This document shows, in pieces, positions 43,199 through 56,472 of a stretch of DNA of 64,000 nt. The DNA lies in the NCBI GenBank assembly GCA_030522415.1, contig CM060108.1:40322756-40386755 (forward strand), written 5' to 3'. The position numbers were made by a program, and so were the translations under genes. The DNA comes from Channallabes apus (Eukaryota > Chordata > Actinopteri > Siluriformes > Clariidae). How positions within the stretch are numbered: position 1 is the stretch's first letter; the number at the start of each line of letters is the position of its first letter. The notes under the pieces were generated by a model. That model saw only the letters and a list, made by a program, of their open reading frames with translations. It made no database searches and was not told where the DNA came from.

Positions 43199-43346
43199 GT
43201 ACGTCACTACAGTGTTAAAGTTAATAAGTCTGTGGGGGAAAAAAAATATTTTTAAGAAATAATTCTAATTGTGTATTTATATAAAATAATATTTAAATAA
43301 TGTTTAGTCGTACTGTATGTGTTGAAGTTTTATTATCTTTGTACAG

Positions 43347-43613
43347 CGAGACCGCAGCCTGTAGTGGAAGTCCATCCAGCTGAGAGTGTGTTCATGGGGG
43401 AAAGCGTCACTCTCACATGTGAGATACAGACTGGAGGACCCTGGCAGTACCACTGGAATAGAGATAATAAAGAACTCACCACTGGAATAGAGAATAGATA
43501 CACAATCACTGATGTTAAAGAGTCTAATAAAGGTGATTATACATGTAAAGGAACACAATCATCAGACCCAGAATACACACAGACCAGTGCTGCTGTTACA
43601 CTGACTGTATCAG
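43347..43613 (+). CDS. Receptor gene 2, Ig domain exon D2 (type B)
   Basis: 267 nt, phase 1-1, acceptor ctttgtacag, donor gtgagt. It encodes ARPQPVVEVHPAESVFMGES..., then VTLTCEIQTG, the core QYHWNRDNKEL, and GDYTCKGTQSS before AAVTLTVSG. All Ig landmarks (Cys, Trp, D-x-Y-x-C as GDYTC) are present. Confidence 0.85.
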
Positions 43614-43739
43614 GTGAGTGTGTTTTATTCATGTTGTTTGTGTGTAATAGTAAAAAGTGTAGATGTGTATTCTGTACAATGACTTTAAACATGTTCTTTA
43701 TATAGACATAATGTATGTTTGTCATTTTACTGATAAATA

Positions 43740-45050
43740 CACAGGGGAGGTTTGATGTTGGCCTGTAATTGGACAGCTGACAGGGGTCGAGGTCAGGTTT
43801 CTTAATTATTGGTTTAATAACTGCTAATTCAAAAGATTTTGGAACATAACCAATGCTGAGTGAGGAATTAATTATTCTCAACAGTGGTTCTGTTATTACT
43901 GGTACTATCTGTTTAAGAAAATGTGTCGGTATAGGATCTAATATACAGGTTGATGAATTTGCAGAAGAGATGAGTGAAATTAGTTCATTCTCTTCAAGGG
44001 GAGTAAAGTATTCTAGGTTTGAATCTGACATGGCTAGGTTAACATCTGTATCAATTACATTGTTCAGTTTCAAAGCCTCAATTTTATGCCTGATATTTAC
44101 AATTTTATTATTACAAAAGTACATGAAGTCCTCACTATTGCATGATGTTGTTGTGGAGATTTCTGTAGTGGTCTTATTTCTGGTTAATTTGGCTACGGTA
44201 TTAAATAAAAATCTAGGATTATTTTTATTTTCTTCTATAAGAGTGGAGAGATACGTTGATCTAGCTACACTAAGAGCTTTCCTATAGTTCAGGATGCTCT
44301 CTTTCCATGCTATTTGAAATACCAACAATTTAGTTTGACGCCATTTACGCTCTAATTTCCGAGCGGTCTGTTTTAAAGTGCGCGTGTGATCGTTATACCA
44401 GGGTGCGAGTTTCTTATCTCTACTAATTTTTCTTTTAGCTGGAGCTACATTATCTAAGGTACAACGAAGTGTCGACTCTAAATATTCAGTCGCCTGATCG
44501 AGTTCTGTGGGGTCAGACGGTGACCTAATCGAAGTTGGTAACTCTGGGAGATTACTGATAAAACTCTGTGATCTGAGATAACTTCAGACAGTGGAATTGT
44601 GAATACATTTCTTATATTTAATCCGACGAATATTATTAAGTCTAAAGTGTGACCTGCTTTATGAGTGGGTCCTACTACACACTGATTTACGCCTACGGAG
44701 TCCAGTATGGACATAAATGCTGTTCTCAGAGGGTCTTCTTCATTTAGAGCTACATACTCATCCTGTTTAATCCAGGTTTCAGTTAAACAGAGTATATCAA
44801 ACTCCTCATCCGAGATAATTTCATTAACAATAACTGCTTTACATGCGAGAGATCTAATATTAAACAGATGAGAAGTGCACTCTCTGTTCTCTGTTTTGGA
44901 AGAGACCATGACAGCCAGGCGAGTGAGAGGAGGGGTTTCCTTTTATCCACTAACTGTTTGCTTCTATCATACAAATCACTCTGTCTTATTAGTCTAACCT
45001 GTAATATTTCTCTCTGCATTTCACTGATTTTCAAAATATGTAACATATAA
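43740..45050 (-). mobile_element. L2/CR1-type LINE fragment (endonuclease to start of RT)
   Basis: Minus strand, antisense to the host gene, in the D2-D3 intron. Endonuclease pieces: FDILCLTETWI (44770-44800) and VISDHRVLS; an internal deletion joins ALNEEDPL. Then the linker and RT start: ILDPIPTHFLKQ, FELAVIKPIIKKPDLDP, LSNYRPTSNLP. The RT catalytic core and the 3' end are missing, unusual for a LINE, which normally loses its 5' end; a later deletion is likely. Confidence 0.75.
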
Positions 45051-47164
45051 TGAAATCAACTTAAATAAATATGAGTGGCAACTTAAAAGCTGCCACCGTA
45101 AAAGAGGTAACAATCATGGCCACTAATCCATAGTGAATTATACTGGAATTATAATTTTCACTAAATATGTGACTAAATATACAGTAGTTATCAATTAAAT
45201 ATGGTTCAAATATGTTAAAATGGCAGTAGGTGAGTTTCAGGAGGAATTTTAGTCCATTCTTCCTGGCAGAACTGCCTTAGCTCCATCAAATAACTTTAGC
45301 TCCGTCATGCCATAGCTCATCTGTTGGGTTGGGGTCTGGGCTCTGACTTGGCCACTCCAGAAGGTGGATTTTGTTTTTCTAAAGCCATTCTGTTGTGGAC
45401 TTGCTCCAGTAAATACTAATCTGTATTTGCTATGGCTAAATCTGACCCTGTGCACTAACCTACTAAATAGTATGCTCTAGTAGATCCTTCACTGTGTATG
45501 GGGATAATTACAGAAGTCTGCTGCAGGTTCATACCTTCTGTTGTCACAAGTTGGAGCACATAAAGGGATAGGTATAAAAAACGGAATCAAGCAATCAAGA
45601 AAGGAAAAGGTTTTTGTGTGCACCAGAACGGCTCTTGGGTGCAAATATCCTTTATATGACAAATCATAACAAATCATAGGGCATAGTACAGTACAGGTGG
45701 TAGATAAATTGAGACAGTTCTTAGACAGTTCCGCTTGAGTTTGGCATGTCCTGTAGTGGAGTCCTTGGTGATTTGTCAGTATATCTTAACATTTTATAGC
45801 AAATGTGTAGTTAATTCATAAGTGATTACAGCTTGTGCCATCACAGACACAAGTGACCAAGAATGTTCAAGAATATCCATTTTTAGACAATTCCTCAAAC
45901 CATTGGGGAATGTGGGAAAGGTTCCTTATATACTGGAAAGTTAAGCATACTGTAAGTGTGTGTTCTCTGCAGATATCTTTTTTGGCATAAGCTCCGAGAG
46001 GATCTTTAGTTTTTTGTTTTAGTTTCCAGAATCCCGTCTGTTCTCGTGTAGACGGCGGAGCTCTGGTTATTTTGTGTTTTCAGTTTTCTTTTGGTTTCCT
46101 TTTAAGTTTCTTAATTAATAATGCCACGCTATCTCCAAACGGAAATGTCTTCCCCAGGGATTAAAGTTCTCCATCGTTACGACGGATTTCTGTCAATCAC
46201 ACTGTCCTTAATGTTTAAAATTCACTTCATAATGTTTAATGCTGTGTATATATAGGCTTACATGGGTCTTAAATTAAGGAAAGACAGTGTATTCAGCCTG
46301 CTGAGGAGGATGTGATCAAAGCCTGGAGGGGAGCGCTTTGTTCACTCCGGTATGAATCCACTCCGGGTTTTGGTTTAGTTTTGAAGAACTACGTGTCAGG
46401 CTGAGGTATAACTATATTTAAGATAGCATGGACACACTTAATGCAGGTCATTAAAACTGCCACTTCTTCGCGGTTTAATGACGTAATGTTATTCTCCTGT
46501 GGAAGCGCGTGCTGAATTACAAGATCGCAGGTGACGTGGAAGAGGTAAAGAACAACGCCCCCCCCCCTCACTTTAATCCCTGCTTCCCGTGTCTGTCATA
46601 AGCTCTCACAACAACTCCTATTTCACTGACGCCCTCTAAAGCCCTGCGTCAGGCATCTTATAATCAGTAAAACATCCCGTACATCCCGCACCCCCTAACA
46701 ATATAATTAGGAAAAAAATGTAAATTAAGGATGTCTTGAAACATAATGCAGTAACTCTTTATTCATTTGAACACGATAAAGGTGTTAATGTTTCGTACAT
46801 TCCTTTATTTGTCCTTTCTGTTTGTGCTTAGGTTTCACTGTTTTCCACATACATACAACGTTTGGACAACAATGTTCTGGAAGCGATATTAATTAAGGAA
46901 AATACACAATTTTTTTTCAATACAGTTTTATTAAATATAGAACATTTTGATGTTTTGCTATTTTGCTATTATTTATGTTTTATATTTAATATCTCTATAG
47001 ATTTTAATTCACATCATTTGAATAACTGAAGATTCATAAACAATGTGACTTTAGTCCTGATGTGTTTAGTGTCGTGACTGAGAGAGTAATAGTGTTTTAC
47101 TGTAGAGGTGATTTGTGTAGTAAAGACTACTTCACATTCTCATACTGTATTTAATCTCTAACAG
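45051..47164 (+). other. Rest of D2-D3 intron
   Basis: Contains a degenerate transposon-type tract at about 45225-45440 ('ttcaggaggaattttagtccattctt', 'tctgacttggccactccagaaggtggatttt') and a block without recognised features (45450-46950). The last 200 bp before D3 are shared with the introns before D5 and D7. Confidence 0.45.
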
Positions 47165-47437
47165 AAAAACCTCAACCTGAGCTCACATCAAACCCTACTG
47201 GAGCTGTACTGTCAGGAACCTCAGTGACTCTGACCTGTACACTGAATACACAGACTGATGGATGGAAGTTTTACTGGAACACATCAACACAGAGCACTGA
47301 GACTGAAACAAACTCCAACAAAACCACCATCAGATCAGTTAGTGAATCTAAAGGTGGTGGATATCAGTGCAGAGCTGGAAGAGGAGACCCAGTCTACTAC
47401 ACACACTACAGTGATGAACTCCAGTTAGTAGTTACTG
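47165..47437 (+). CDS. Receptor gene 2, Ig domain exon D3 (type A)
   Basis: 273 nt, phase 1-1, acceptor ctctaacag, donor gtgagt. It encodes EKPQPELTSNPTGAVLSG..., VTLTCTLN, GWKFYWNTSTQSTE, GGYQCRAGRGDPVYYTHYSD and LQLVVTG. It has the full set of Ig landmarks and an N-linked glycosylation site NTS. Confidence 0.85.
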
Positions 47438-49496
47438 GTGAGTAAGAGACTTTCTCTCATGTGATTCTGTACAACACTGAACACATAAACACCATGTGAT
47501 CAGCATCACAATACAGTAACAGTTACCAGGTCCATCACGCATTCATAACAAAGCATAATGAAGTGCATAATATATATATACAACATGCCATTACACAGAG
47601 CTCCGAGTTTACTTCCCTGTGACGAGACGTTTCTATCTAGGAGTGTTTGGGGGACAGGGACACCTGAAGTGTCCAATTCATTTCATTTTCATCACTGTTA
47701 CTGCAGACGACACAGATAGAGTGTAGGAAATGGAGGAAGGATTTTAATGGCTTTTGTGGTGATTTCCGCCTTGATTTTAAATCAGAACGTCAGCAGAGAT
47801 GAAGTTACTTCAAACACACTTTTAAGGCTTCATTTATTATACAGATACAAAGCGAGCTTGGAGCGCGTAAATCACATGTTGCGATGTGTAGACGGAAGCG
47901 AATGGGAGATGATCTGATCGTTTTTTTTATTTTTTTATCTGATCGTCAATAAATGGAAATAAAGTCAAATATATATTTTTGATTCTTTCCGTGCAGCCCA
48001 GTATCGGTCCGCCGCCCGGTGGTTGGGGGCCACTGATCTACAATATAATGGCATTTGGTAATATGAAGATGAATTAAGATGTTTTTAAATGTAACAGTAA
48101 ATATAATATAAATGTAACTTTCCCACATAAATACCTGCGTTTGAGTTTTAAACTAAATGAGCTCTGCTTCCTCGTCTCACTGAGCAGGAGAGTTAATTAT
48201 CTCATAAATACACAGATTTTCTACCTCTGAGCTTTTAAAGTTAGTTTTCTATCAGCACCTCCTGTTACTGCAGGACACACATCACTATTATATAAATGTT
48301 CCTCATGGCTTCATTCACACACACTGCTCATGTAGACGTGTGATATTTACATTCTCACACAATTCTACAGTACTTAATGTGGGGTACTGGACAGGGGGTC
48401 AATCCATTGCAGAGCACACACACACACACACACAAACCCTAATTTGCATGTCTTGGGACTGTGGAAGGAAACCTGGAGTAATCAGAGGAAACCCACCAAG
48501 CACAGGGAGAAGATACAAACTCCACACACACACACACACACACAGACCCGAGACAGAGACCCCAGGATTATTTCTATCCTGATTGTGTCTCTTCTAGCTG
48601 TAGTTTCTTGTTCTCTTGCTGTTTATAAAGATGAAGGATGAACAGAACAGACACACTGCACTGTAGTTCAGTCATGAGTTAATCGTGTAGAAGTGAATTT
48701 TACTTCATCAGTAGTGATTGTATGTGACAGAGTTTAGCTTTTGTTACTATTCGGATTATCCGTCTCTTTGATTTGTCATCGTTTATCCTCCTGCGGCCGC
48801 GTCCAGGGAGGTCGGCTACAGTCCCATGGATCTTAAATTTCTCAATAATATGTGCAGCTGTAGTCACAGGAACATCTCGCTGCTTGGAGATGGTCTTATA
48901 GTCTTTACCTTTAACCTGCTTGTCTATAATTGTCTTTCGAATCTCCTGAGACGACTCTTTCCTTCGCTTCCTCTGGTCCATGCTGAGTGTGGTGGTACAC
49001 ACCATGTCACCAAACAACACAGTGACGACCTGGAGCCATATATATACTGTAGACCCACTGACTGATTACAGGATTGTAGACCCCTGTGATGCTAATTAGT
49101 GGACACAGCTTGAATTAACACGTCCCTTTGGTCAGATTATTTTCAGTCTTTTCTAGGGGTGCCATCATTTCTGTCCAGGTCTGTTCCATGAGTTTATTGT
49201 TTTAAATAATTACGGTGAAGCAGGGTTAAAAAGCAATGTCTGACTTTCACTGGTTAACATTCATAGCATTTTTATTTATTATTACTTTTGTCAGATTAAA
49301 GTTATTTTTGTGACCATTGTGAGTTTTACTTTCATTGACTGAAGGGTATCAACTATTTTGTCCACATGTGTGTACACGTCAGCAGATTTACTGTATCTAC
49401 ACTCTCAGTGTTCACAGAAATTATAGATTCAGTATTAAAATGTTATGTGTTTAAATAATAGTTTTGGGAATTAATATAATTTTTGTTTTCTTACAG
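47438..49496 (+). other. D3-D4 intron with hAT-like and Tc1 pieces
   Basis: Has a hAT-like end at about 47990-48045 ('cgcccggtggttgggggccactg') and a Tc1 transposase N-terminal piece on the minus strand at 48700-49020. The 48560-48690 block is shared with introns at 51280-51400. Confidence 0.5.
48700..49195 (-). pseudogene. Tc1-like transposase N-terminal fragment
   Basis: Paired-like helix-turn-helix sequence: RKTIIDKQVKGKDYKTISKQ and then HIIEKFKIHGTVADLPGRG, typical of Tc1 transposases. The DDE core is absent. The 5' terminal region of the element extends to about 49370. Confidence 0.75.
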
Positions 49497-49760
49497 CGAG
49501 TCCCAAACCTGTGGCGAGTGTAGAGACTAAACTACCGGTTTACAGAGGAGAGAGAGTGACTCTCAGGTGTGATATAAATGGAGGAGACACTGTGTGGACA
49601 TATGAGTGGTTTATGGACGATAAGCCAAACTCTCTATCAGACACAACACAGAGGATTACAGTCGTATATGATGACCAGGTTAAATACACCTGCAGAGGGA
49701 GGAGGAGAAGTGACTCTCAGCTCTCACTGATCAGTGCTGCTGTTACACTCTCTGTATCAG
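49497..49760 (+). CDS. Receptor gene 2, Ig domain exon D4 (type B)
   Basis: 264 nt, phase 1-1, acceptor tttcttacag, donor gtcagt. It encodes ASPKPVASVETKLPVYRGER, VTLRCDIN, WTYEWFMDD, QVKYTCRGRRRSDSQLS and AAVTLSVSG. Followed by (GT)n. The downstream intron is nearly identical to that after D6. Confidence 0.85.
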
Positions 49761-50428
49761 GTCAGTGTGTGTGTGTGTGTGTGTGTTAGTACTTATACAT
49801 GTAACATTTATCACTAGTTTCTGATTTTCTTCCAGATTGTATTATATGATAAACCGAGTCTCATTATACTGATTGTACAGCTGCTTATTTCTGTTTATTC
49901 ACTTTTCTGTCTTAAAGTCACCAAATCATCTGATGTGTAAAGAATCAGCACAATTCATCATCTATTCTGATCTGTGTGACACATTTCTCCTCAGCTTTTA
50001 TTTACACTGTCAGGAAATAACAGACATTAATGAGAACCGATTCCTCTTCATCTAATAGTCCAACTGATTTTACTGTCAGGAGTTTATATGTTAAAATCAA
50101 ACAAATAAATAAATAAATACACCCATGAAGATAAATTGATAGAGAGATTAGAGAGTTTAATAATCACATAGCAGTTATTGTCTCACCCTCACTTTGATAT
50201 TATTGATGTTTTACATTTAATATTCCTAAAGATTTTAATTCAGTTATAATCATTTGAATAACTGAAGATTCATAAACAATGTGACTTTAGTCCTGATGTG
50301 TTTAGTGTCGTGACTGAGAGAGTAATAGTGTTTTACTGTAGAGGTGATTTGTGTAGTAAAGACTACTTCACATTCTCATACTGTTTTATTTATTTATTAA
50401 TTTTTTTATTTTTTTATTTTGTTTACAG

Positions 50429-50701
50429 AAAGACCTACGCCTGTGCTCACATCGAACCTCAAAGGAGCTGCACTGACAAGAAATTCAGTGACTCTGACCT
50501 GTACACTGACACCACAGTCTACTGGATGGAAGTTTTACTGGAACACATCAACACAGAGCACTGAGACTGTACCTGAAACAAACTCCTACACCATCGAATC
50601 AGTTAGTGAATCTAATAGAGGTGGATATCAGTGCAGAGCTGGAAGAGGAGACCCAGTCTACTACACACACTCCAGTAATGAACTCCAGTTAGTAGTTACT
50701 G
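50429..50701 (+). CDS. Receptor gene 2, Ig domain exon D5 (type A)
   Basis: 273 nt, phase 1-1, acceptor ttgtttacag, donor gtgagt. It encodes ERPTPVLTSNLKGAALTRN..., GWKFYWNTSTQSTE, GGYQCRAGRGDPVYYTHSS. The first 38 residues equal those of D7; the middle equals D3. It is probably a mosaic made by duplication and gene conversion. Confidence 0.85.
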
Positions 50702-51149
50702 GTGAGTAAGAGACTTTCTCTCATGTGATTCTGTACAACACTGAACATATAAACACCATGTGATCAGCATCACAATACAGTAACATTTACACAGTTAGAC
50801 ACAGAGAAGTGTTTCCTGTAGATGATTGTATTAAAGTTAAAGAGAGACAGTGTGAGCACGGCTGAGCAGCGCCGGTGTGAGCTGAGCTGGAAATCAAGTG
50901 GAACAACACGAGTTTAGATTTAGTGGAAAATGTCACAAAAACCTGTAAAACTCTTTTAATAAGCTGCTGAGAGGCTGTTTAATGGTCTTCATAAAGTTAC
51001 TGCTTCAGAAACATCACCATGTTCGAGTGGAGAGTCTGAGTGTGAATGAGTGAAGAGGACGAGGCTCGAGATTTTATACTGAAACACTGAGTGTAACAGA
51101 CTGTAGAGATTAGAGAGGGAGTGTGTAGGAGGAGTTATGAGCTGATTAC

Positions 51150-51151
<2 letters not shown>

Positions 51152-51219
<68 letters not shown>
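51152..51219. repeat. (GT)n microsatellite
   Basis: About 68 bp in the D5-D6 intron. The matching D7 intron copy lacks it at this place. Confidence 0.9.
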
Positions 51220-51224
<5 letters not shown>

Positions 51225-51575
51225 AGCACAATCGTTTTCTTTAACTTATTAATTAAAAGTGTCATCAAATCACACAGTCAGTTATTTCTATCCTGATTGT
51301 GTCTCTTCTAGCTGTAGTTTCTTGCTGACACTCAGTGTTTATAAAGATGAACATTTTACACAACACACTGTAGTTCAGTCATGAGTTAATAATGTAGAAG
51401 TGAATTTTACTGCATCAGTAGTGATTGTATGTGAGTTTAATCATTTACATATCAGCAGATTTACTGTATCTACTATTACTGTGTTTACAGAAATGTTTAA
51501 TGCAGCTCTAAAATATTACTTGTTTAAAAAATAGTTTTGGAAATGAATTAATATACAGATTTTTCCCCCTTACAG

Positions 51576-51845
51576 AGAGTCCTAAACCTGTGGTGATTAT
51601 AAAGCCTTATACACAGGTGTACAGTGGAGAGAGAGTGACTTTCAGGTGTAACATACAGACAGGAGGAGGAATGTGGACATACAGCTGGTATAAGAATGAG
51701 AACACAAAGACCCCACACCGCAAAACACAGGAGTTCCACCTTGACTCAGCAAAAGACTCTGATGGGGTTAAATACACCTGCAGAGGGACGAGAAGTGACT
51801 CTCAGCGCTCAAAGATCAGTGATGCTGTTACACTCTCTGTATTAG
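51576..51845 (+). CDS. Receptor gene 2, Ig domain exon D6 (type B)
   Basis: 270 nt, phase 1-1, acceptor ccccttacag, donor gtgagt. It encodes ESPKPVVIIKPYTQVYSGER, VTFRCNIQTGG, WTYSWYKNENT, GVKYTCRGTRSDSQRS and AVTLSVLG. Confidence 0.85.
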
Positions 51846-53529
51846 GTGAGTGTGTGTGTGTGTGTGTGTAGGTGTGTGTGATTACTTATACATGTAACAT
51901 TTATCACTAGTTTCTGATTTTCTTCCAGATTTTATTATATGATAAACCGAGTCTCATTATACTGATTGTACAGCTGCTTATTTCTGTTTATTCACTTTTC
52001 TGCCTTAAAGTCACCAAATCATCTGATGTGTAAAGAATCAGCACAATTCATCATCTATTCTGATCTGTGTGACACATTTCTCCTCAGCTTTTATTTACAC
52101 TGTCAGGAAATAACAGACATTAATGAGAACCGATTCCTCTTCATCTAATAGTCAAACTGATCTCACTGTCAGGAGTAAAAATAAATAAATAAAGTTTCAC
52201 TGCTCTGTTTTTAATGTAAAGGGTTAAATGATTTAATTGAATTAGATAATAAAAAACACTAACAGACAGCATGATACAAATATTAAGATTTCAATGATTA
52301 ACCGTAATTTGAAAAAGTTAATTTAAGGCACAATCATGCAGACTTTACGCTTCAGCAAATTCATTAATGTCATGTTGGAGAAAAACATACTGTATATAAA
52401 TTCAGTAGACAGTAAATCTGTAATGACAGTAACGAAATCGGCTTGCAGTATCTGCACTAAAATGTAAAAAAGACGAGACTAAAATGTAGTTAAAAAAATT
52501 AAAACTAATAAAACTTCCATCTTTATTTCCGCCACTTATAATTTTCATCACAATCTGCTGCGATACAGTGTTCAGTTATTCATTATAGCACGAGCAGAAG
52601 TGTTTCCCGGGTCACAGCGAGCGGCATATCAGGTTTAGTAGTTTGCGCGCGCAGTGGCGGGAGGGTTACAAGCTTGGTCATCTTTAACTCTTCGTCATGA
52701 CAGCAGTATTACTTGGGCGACTTCATATGTAGTTGTTTGAGCAGTTATACTGTAAGTATACCGTATGTATGTGTGACTGTTTCTGACAGTATATGTGTAT
52801 GCCAGTGTTTTATGTGTGTGTGTCAGTGAAGTTTGATTTAAGCCGTATACAGCGCCTCATACATTTTCTTCATATTGCAGTGGAGTAAAAAAACCCAATG
52901 TGTGGTATAATATTAGTTATATTTAGTTATAATAGTGGAGGGGAAACAGTGGGGGCACACAATTGCTGGAAAAAATACCACAAATCTGAAGAGACACATC
53001 AAGGAATACCATAAAAATCACCCAGTTTTACAGCCTCTTTGGGTCATTATTTTACCACATGTTAACACAATTATGTTGTGAGGTATTTTATTAAATTTTA
53101 TAGTTAAACCGTTTCCAAACACATTAAGCTAGTAGGTTAGCAAATGATTGTGACCCATAGGAGCTACAGTATCCCTACAACAGTCCTAGTGTGTAAACTC
53201 GTGCGTGTGTGTGTGTGTGTGTGTGTATGTATGAATAAAAAGGTTTCAAAACACTGTTCATACTGCTCCTATTGTTTTGTAGTTAAAATATGGACATGCA
53301 GCAGTTGTAAATATAATTAGCTGAAAAAATCAGATGAAAAGATACATTTTAAAATGTTGCGAATTCTTTTGTGAAAAACCTTAAATGGGTTTTGGCTAGA
53401 CTAGATTGACTGTAGTGTTAATTAATAATAATCATATTGCTAAAATGTAAAATTTTTATTGACGAAAACCAGACTAAAATACATATGGGTTCCTCTGACT
53501 AAAATTAGACTAAAATGTCCAGACTTGTA

Positions 53530-56035
53530 GGGCGTTTTCTCACTGGGGTCTCGGGAACAATTCATGAGTTCTCGATCATGGAGGGCGGGACATAAGTACA
53601 GTACACGCTTGTGCTCAAAAGAAGAAGTGACGTAGTTACTGTTTGACTCCGTGCACAAGCAAACGTGGCTGCTGAAGAATCTCTGAAGTAATGCCGAAGT
53701 ACAGTGTTTGCCTGAAACTTAGACAGATGAAAACATCCAAAGACAATCGGACACTACACATAAAAACTCCGATATTTAAAGAAGTATCCGTAAGTATTTA
53801 GACACGCGCGCGTACAGCAGCACTAAGCACTAAACCAACCATGTCTCGAGCAGCACACAGTGCGATACTGAAGTGAGGAACAGATAAATAATAGGATGAA
53901 AACTATAATAATACATTTTATTTAGAATGCACTTTATATATGAAGCAAATCTCAAAGTGCTACAAATTAATTCGACCCAAAAGCTCTGATAAAAATAAAA
54001 TATAAATTTTAAGACCAGATTTAAAAGCATCAATAGTCTGTGGCGTCCTCAGATACTCAGGGAGAGCATTCCACAGTCTAGGTGCAGCTGAGCAAAACGC
54101 TCGATCTCCCATGGTATGAAGTTTAGTCTTAGGAGTTTTCAAAAGATGTACTGAAAAAGATGTACTATCCAGTGTGATCGAGTCGGAACCCCTCTGTCCC
54201 ACGACACATCTACTGTACCTTCCTCATCCGAACCGGACGGCATGGATCCTGGTCCAGCAGAGAGTCTGCGAGCGAGCGGTAAGTTAATATTAAATAGTAA
54301 CGTTATTAACGCTGCTAAAGAGTCTCATATCACGGCATCTCCTGGTGATTGTCTGTGGATCTTGTGGTGACTTTTTAAATGTATATAATATTATATACAA
54401 CAAAGTTAACTCCTCATGTCTGCTTACAGTCTTTAAGGCCTCAGAAAAATTCCCTGTCCTAAACAGTAGAATGTGATGAACTTAAGTGCTGTGCTTATGT
54501 AGCTATTAGAGTTACAGGTACTTGTTCATTTCATGTATAACCTTTATGTATATACTCCAGCACATCTCAGAGACACAATGAAAATTGAGATGCTGATGAT
54601 CCACATAAGCTCCACACACAATTTCAGGTTATCTGTGATTGCTCTGTGACACAATTTGAATGTTGAAAGAATTATATTTGTACAAGATGTTATGGTTGCA
54701 ACCGTCAGCTAATTTCTTGCTTTTATACTTTTTTGCAGAGAAACACTGGAGGAAACACAGCCCAAGACCTCTGACCGTAGCACACGACCAGCTAACAACA
54801 GAAGAAAGAGGAAAATCCTGACGTGCAAGAGCAGGAGACTCTTGTTGCCTGGATGAAATGTCAAATTCTGATGGAGGAGCGCTGAGTACAGATACAGAGG
54901 AAGGAACATCAAGAGATCTGTTAAATAGAAAATTATAATAATAAAAAAAATATATATACATATATTTTAACTGTTTAATTTCATAGTGCCATTGTCTTAT
55001 TTTCAGTAACACACTTTCTTGCTATGCAAGTCCAAGTAAATATAGAAGTACGCTACATTTTAATGTTTTTAACATTTTTATCATTTATGACAGCTACGTT
55101 TGTTACAACACTTGCTTGAATTATATTTTAATTGAATAATTTTGCACTCTAACCAGTATTTTATCTCTTTTTCAAATCACCCACACATCTTGGATTTTAC
55201 AGTATACATTTATTTTAAAAAATACAGTATGAACACATTGCACGCAAAACCTGTTAAACACAAAACATTGATGCATGGTGATGTTTCAGGTTCAATAGTT
55301 TTAGCACATCAGCGACGTTTGAAAAGCTACACACATCAAGGTAACACAAGCATCTCTCTTGTAGGAATGTTGTGGTCTTGATAGGAGAATTTGGCAGCCA
55401 GTCCTGGTCTCACATGCTTCCATCACACACCAGACCTGTCGTAAACCCAGATGATCCTGGGGAGAACAGAAGTACATCATTAGATATTTATTATATGTAT
55501 CTGTGCTATTCGGTAAACTTTACAGCCTGCATTATATTTATTTGCAGCATTTCTTGTATTTCACTGTACTTAACTGTATTTCATGCATTTCTTTATTCAT
55601 TCTTTACATTTGTATGATTAATTCACTGTGTACATAAACACTATTTTTGCTATAAAAAAGTAAATATTTAAAATAAATAACGCTCTTGTGCTATGACCAA
55701 AGAAATGAATGATTAATGAGCACTTTTTTAATGTCACTGTGTAAATCAGAAGAGAATGTAGACAGAAGCTGGTTCCTCACCTTACACAGTAGAGTTTAAA
55801 ATCATTGCTCAGTGCCTCGTGCCGTATCCGCGCAGCGCGCGCTCATATCACCCTCTGATCCGCAGAGAAACAAACTGCCTCTCTACCGCTACTGCTGTTT
55901 CTGGTTGTGTAAATACGCATGTGTGCCCGGGATCGGAACCGATGTTACAACGTGCACGCAGACCTGCGGGGGGATTAGGGAGGGGGAGAAGTCGTGCTCG
56001 GGAACGGAACAATCGTTCCCAGTGAGAAAACGCCC
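53530..56035 (+). mobile_element. Harbinger-like DNA transposon with 18-bp inverted ends
   Basis: Perfect 18-bp terminal inverted repeat GGGCGTTTTCTCACTGGG (53530-53547) and its complement (56018-56035). The flanking trinucleotides are GTA and TTA, an imperfect 3-bp duplication compatible with the PIF/Harbinger class. Inside there is a candidate small spliced gene (54241-54278, ATGGATCCTGGTCCAGCAG with gtaagt donor; 54740-54930, acceptor tttttgcag, frameshifted) and a LINE fragment. No nuclease is seen, so it is non-autonomous. Confidence 0.65.
53960..54202 (-). mobile_element. L2-type LINE C-terminal fragment
   Basis: The minus-strand frame reads about TMGDRAFCSAAPRLWNALP then EYLRTPQTIDAFKSGLKIYI, the well-known C-terminal end of L2/CR1-like LINE ORF2. 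It is nested within the inverted-repeat element. Confidence 0.75.
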
Positions 56036-56472
56036 TTAGCTGACGAAAACTTGACTAAACTAAAATAAGATAAGATTGACTAAATATGATAAAAATTAAC
56101 ACGGATATTTATCACGGGACTAAGACTAAAATTGAGAATAGTTGACAAAATTAACACTATGTTTAGGCAAAACAAAGGTAAAAATAATCTTCTGATATAG
56201 AGAGACTAGAGAGTTGCATCATCACAATATAGTTATTTTATCACCTTCACTTTAATATTATTGATTCTTTATAATTAATATCTCTACAGATTTTCATTCA
56301 CATCATTTGAATAACTGAAAATCATAAACAATGTGACTTTAGTGCTGAGGTGTTTAGTGTCGTGACTGAGAGAGTAATAGTGTTTTACTGTAGAGGTGAT
56401 TTGTGTAGTAAAGACTACTTCACATTCTCATACTGTATTATTTATTTATTTATTTTTTTATTTTGTTTACAG

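Larger units (their letters stand above)
52300..56165. mobile_element. hAT-like sequence with nested insertion, D6-D7 intron
   Basis: Repeated 'gactaaaat'-type words on both sides (53440-53525 and 56036-56160), and a BED zinc-finger remnant at 52965-53040, reading about NTTNLKRHIKEYHKNHPVL. Its exact ends are not resolved. The 53530-56035 part is a separate insertion. Confidence 0.5.

Noticed and set aside
49873..50055. Repeated 60-residue frame (also at 51966-52148)
   Set aside because: Identical because the introns were duplicated with the Ig module; no splice sites or family similarity.
50298..50428. Upstream frame extending the D5 exon (…VFYCRGDLCSKDYF)
   Set aside because: It is intron sequence shared with the D3 and D7 introns, ahead of a clear acceptor at 50428.
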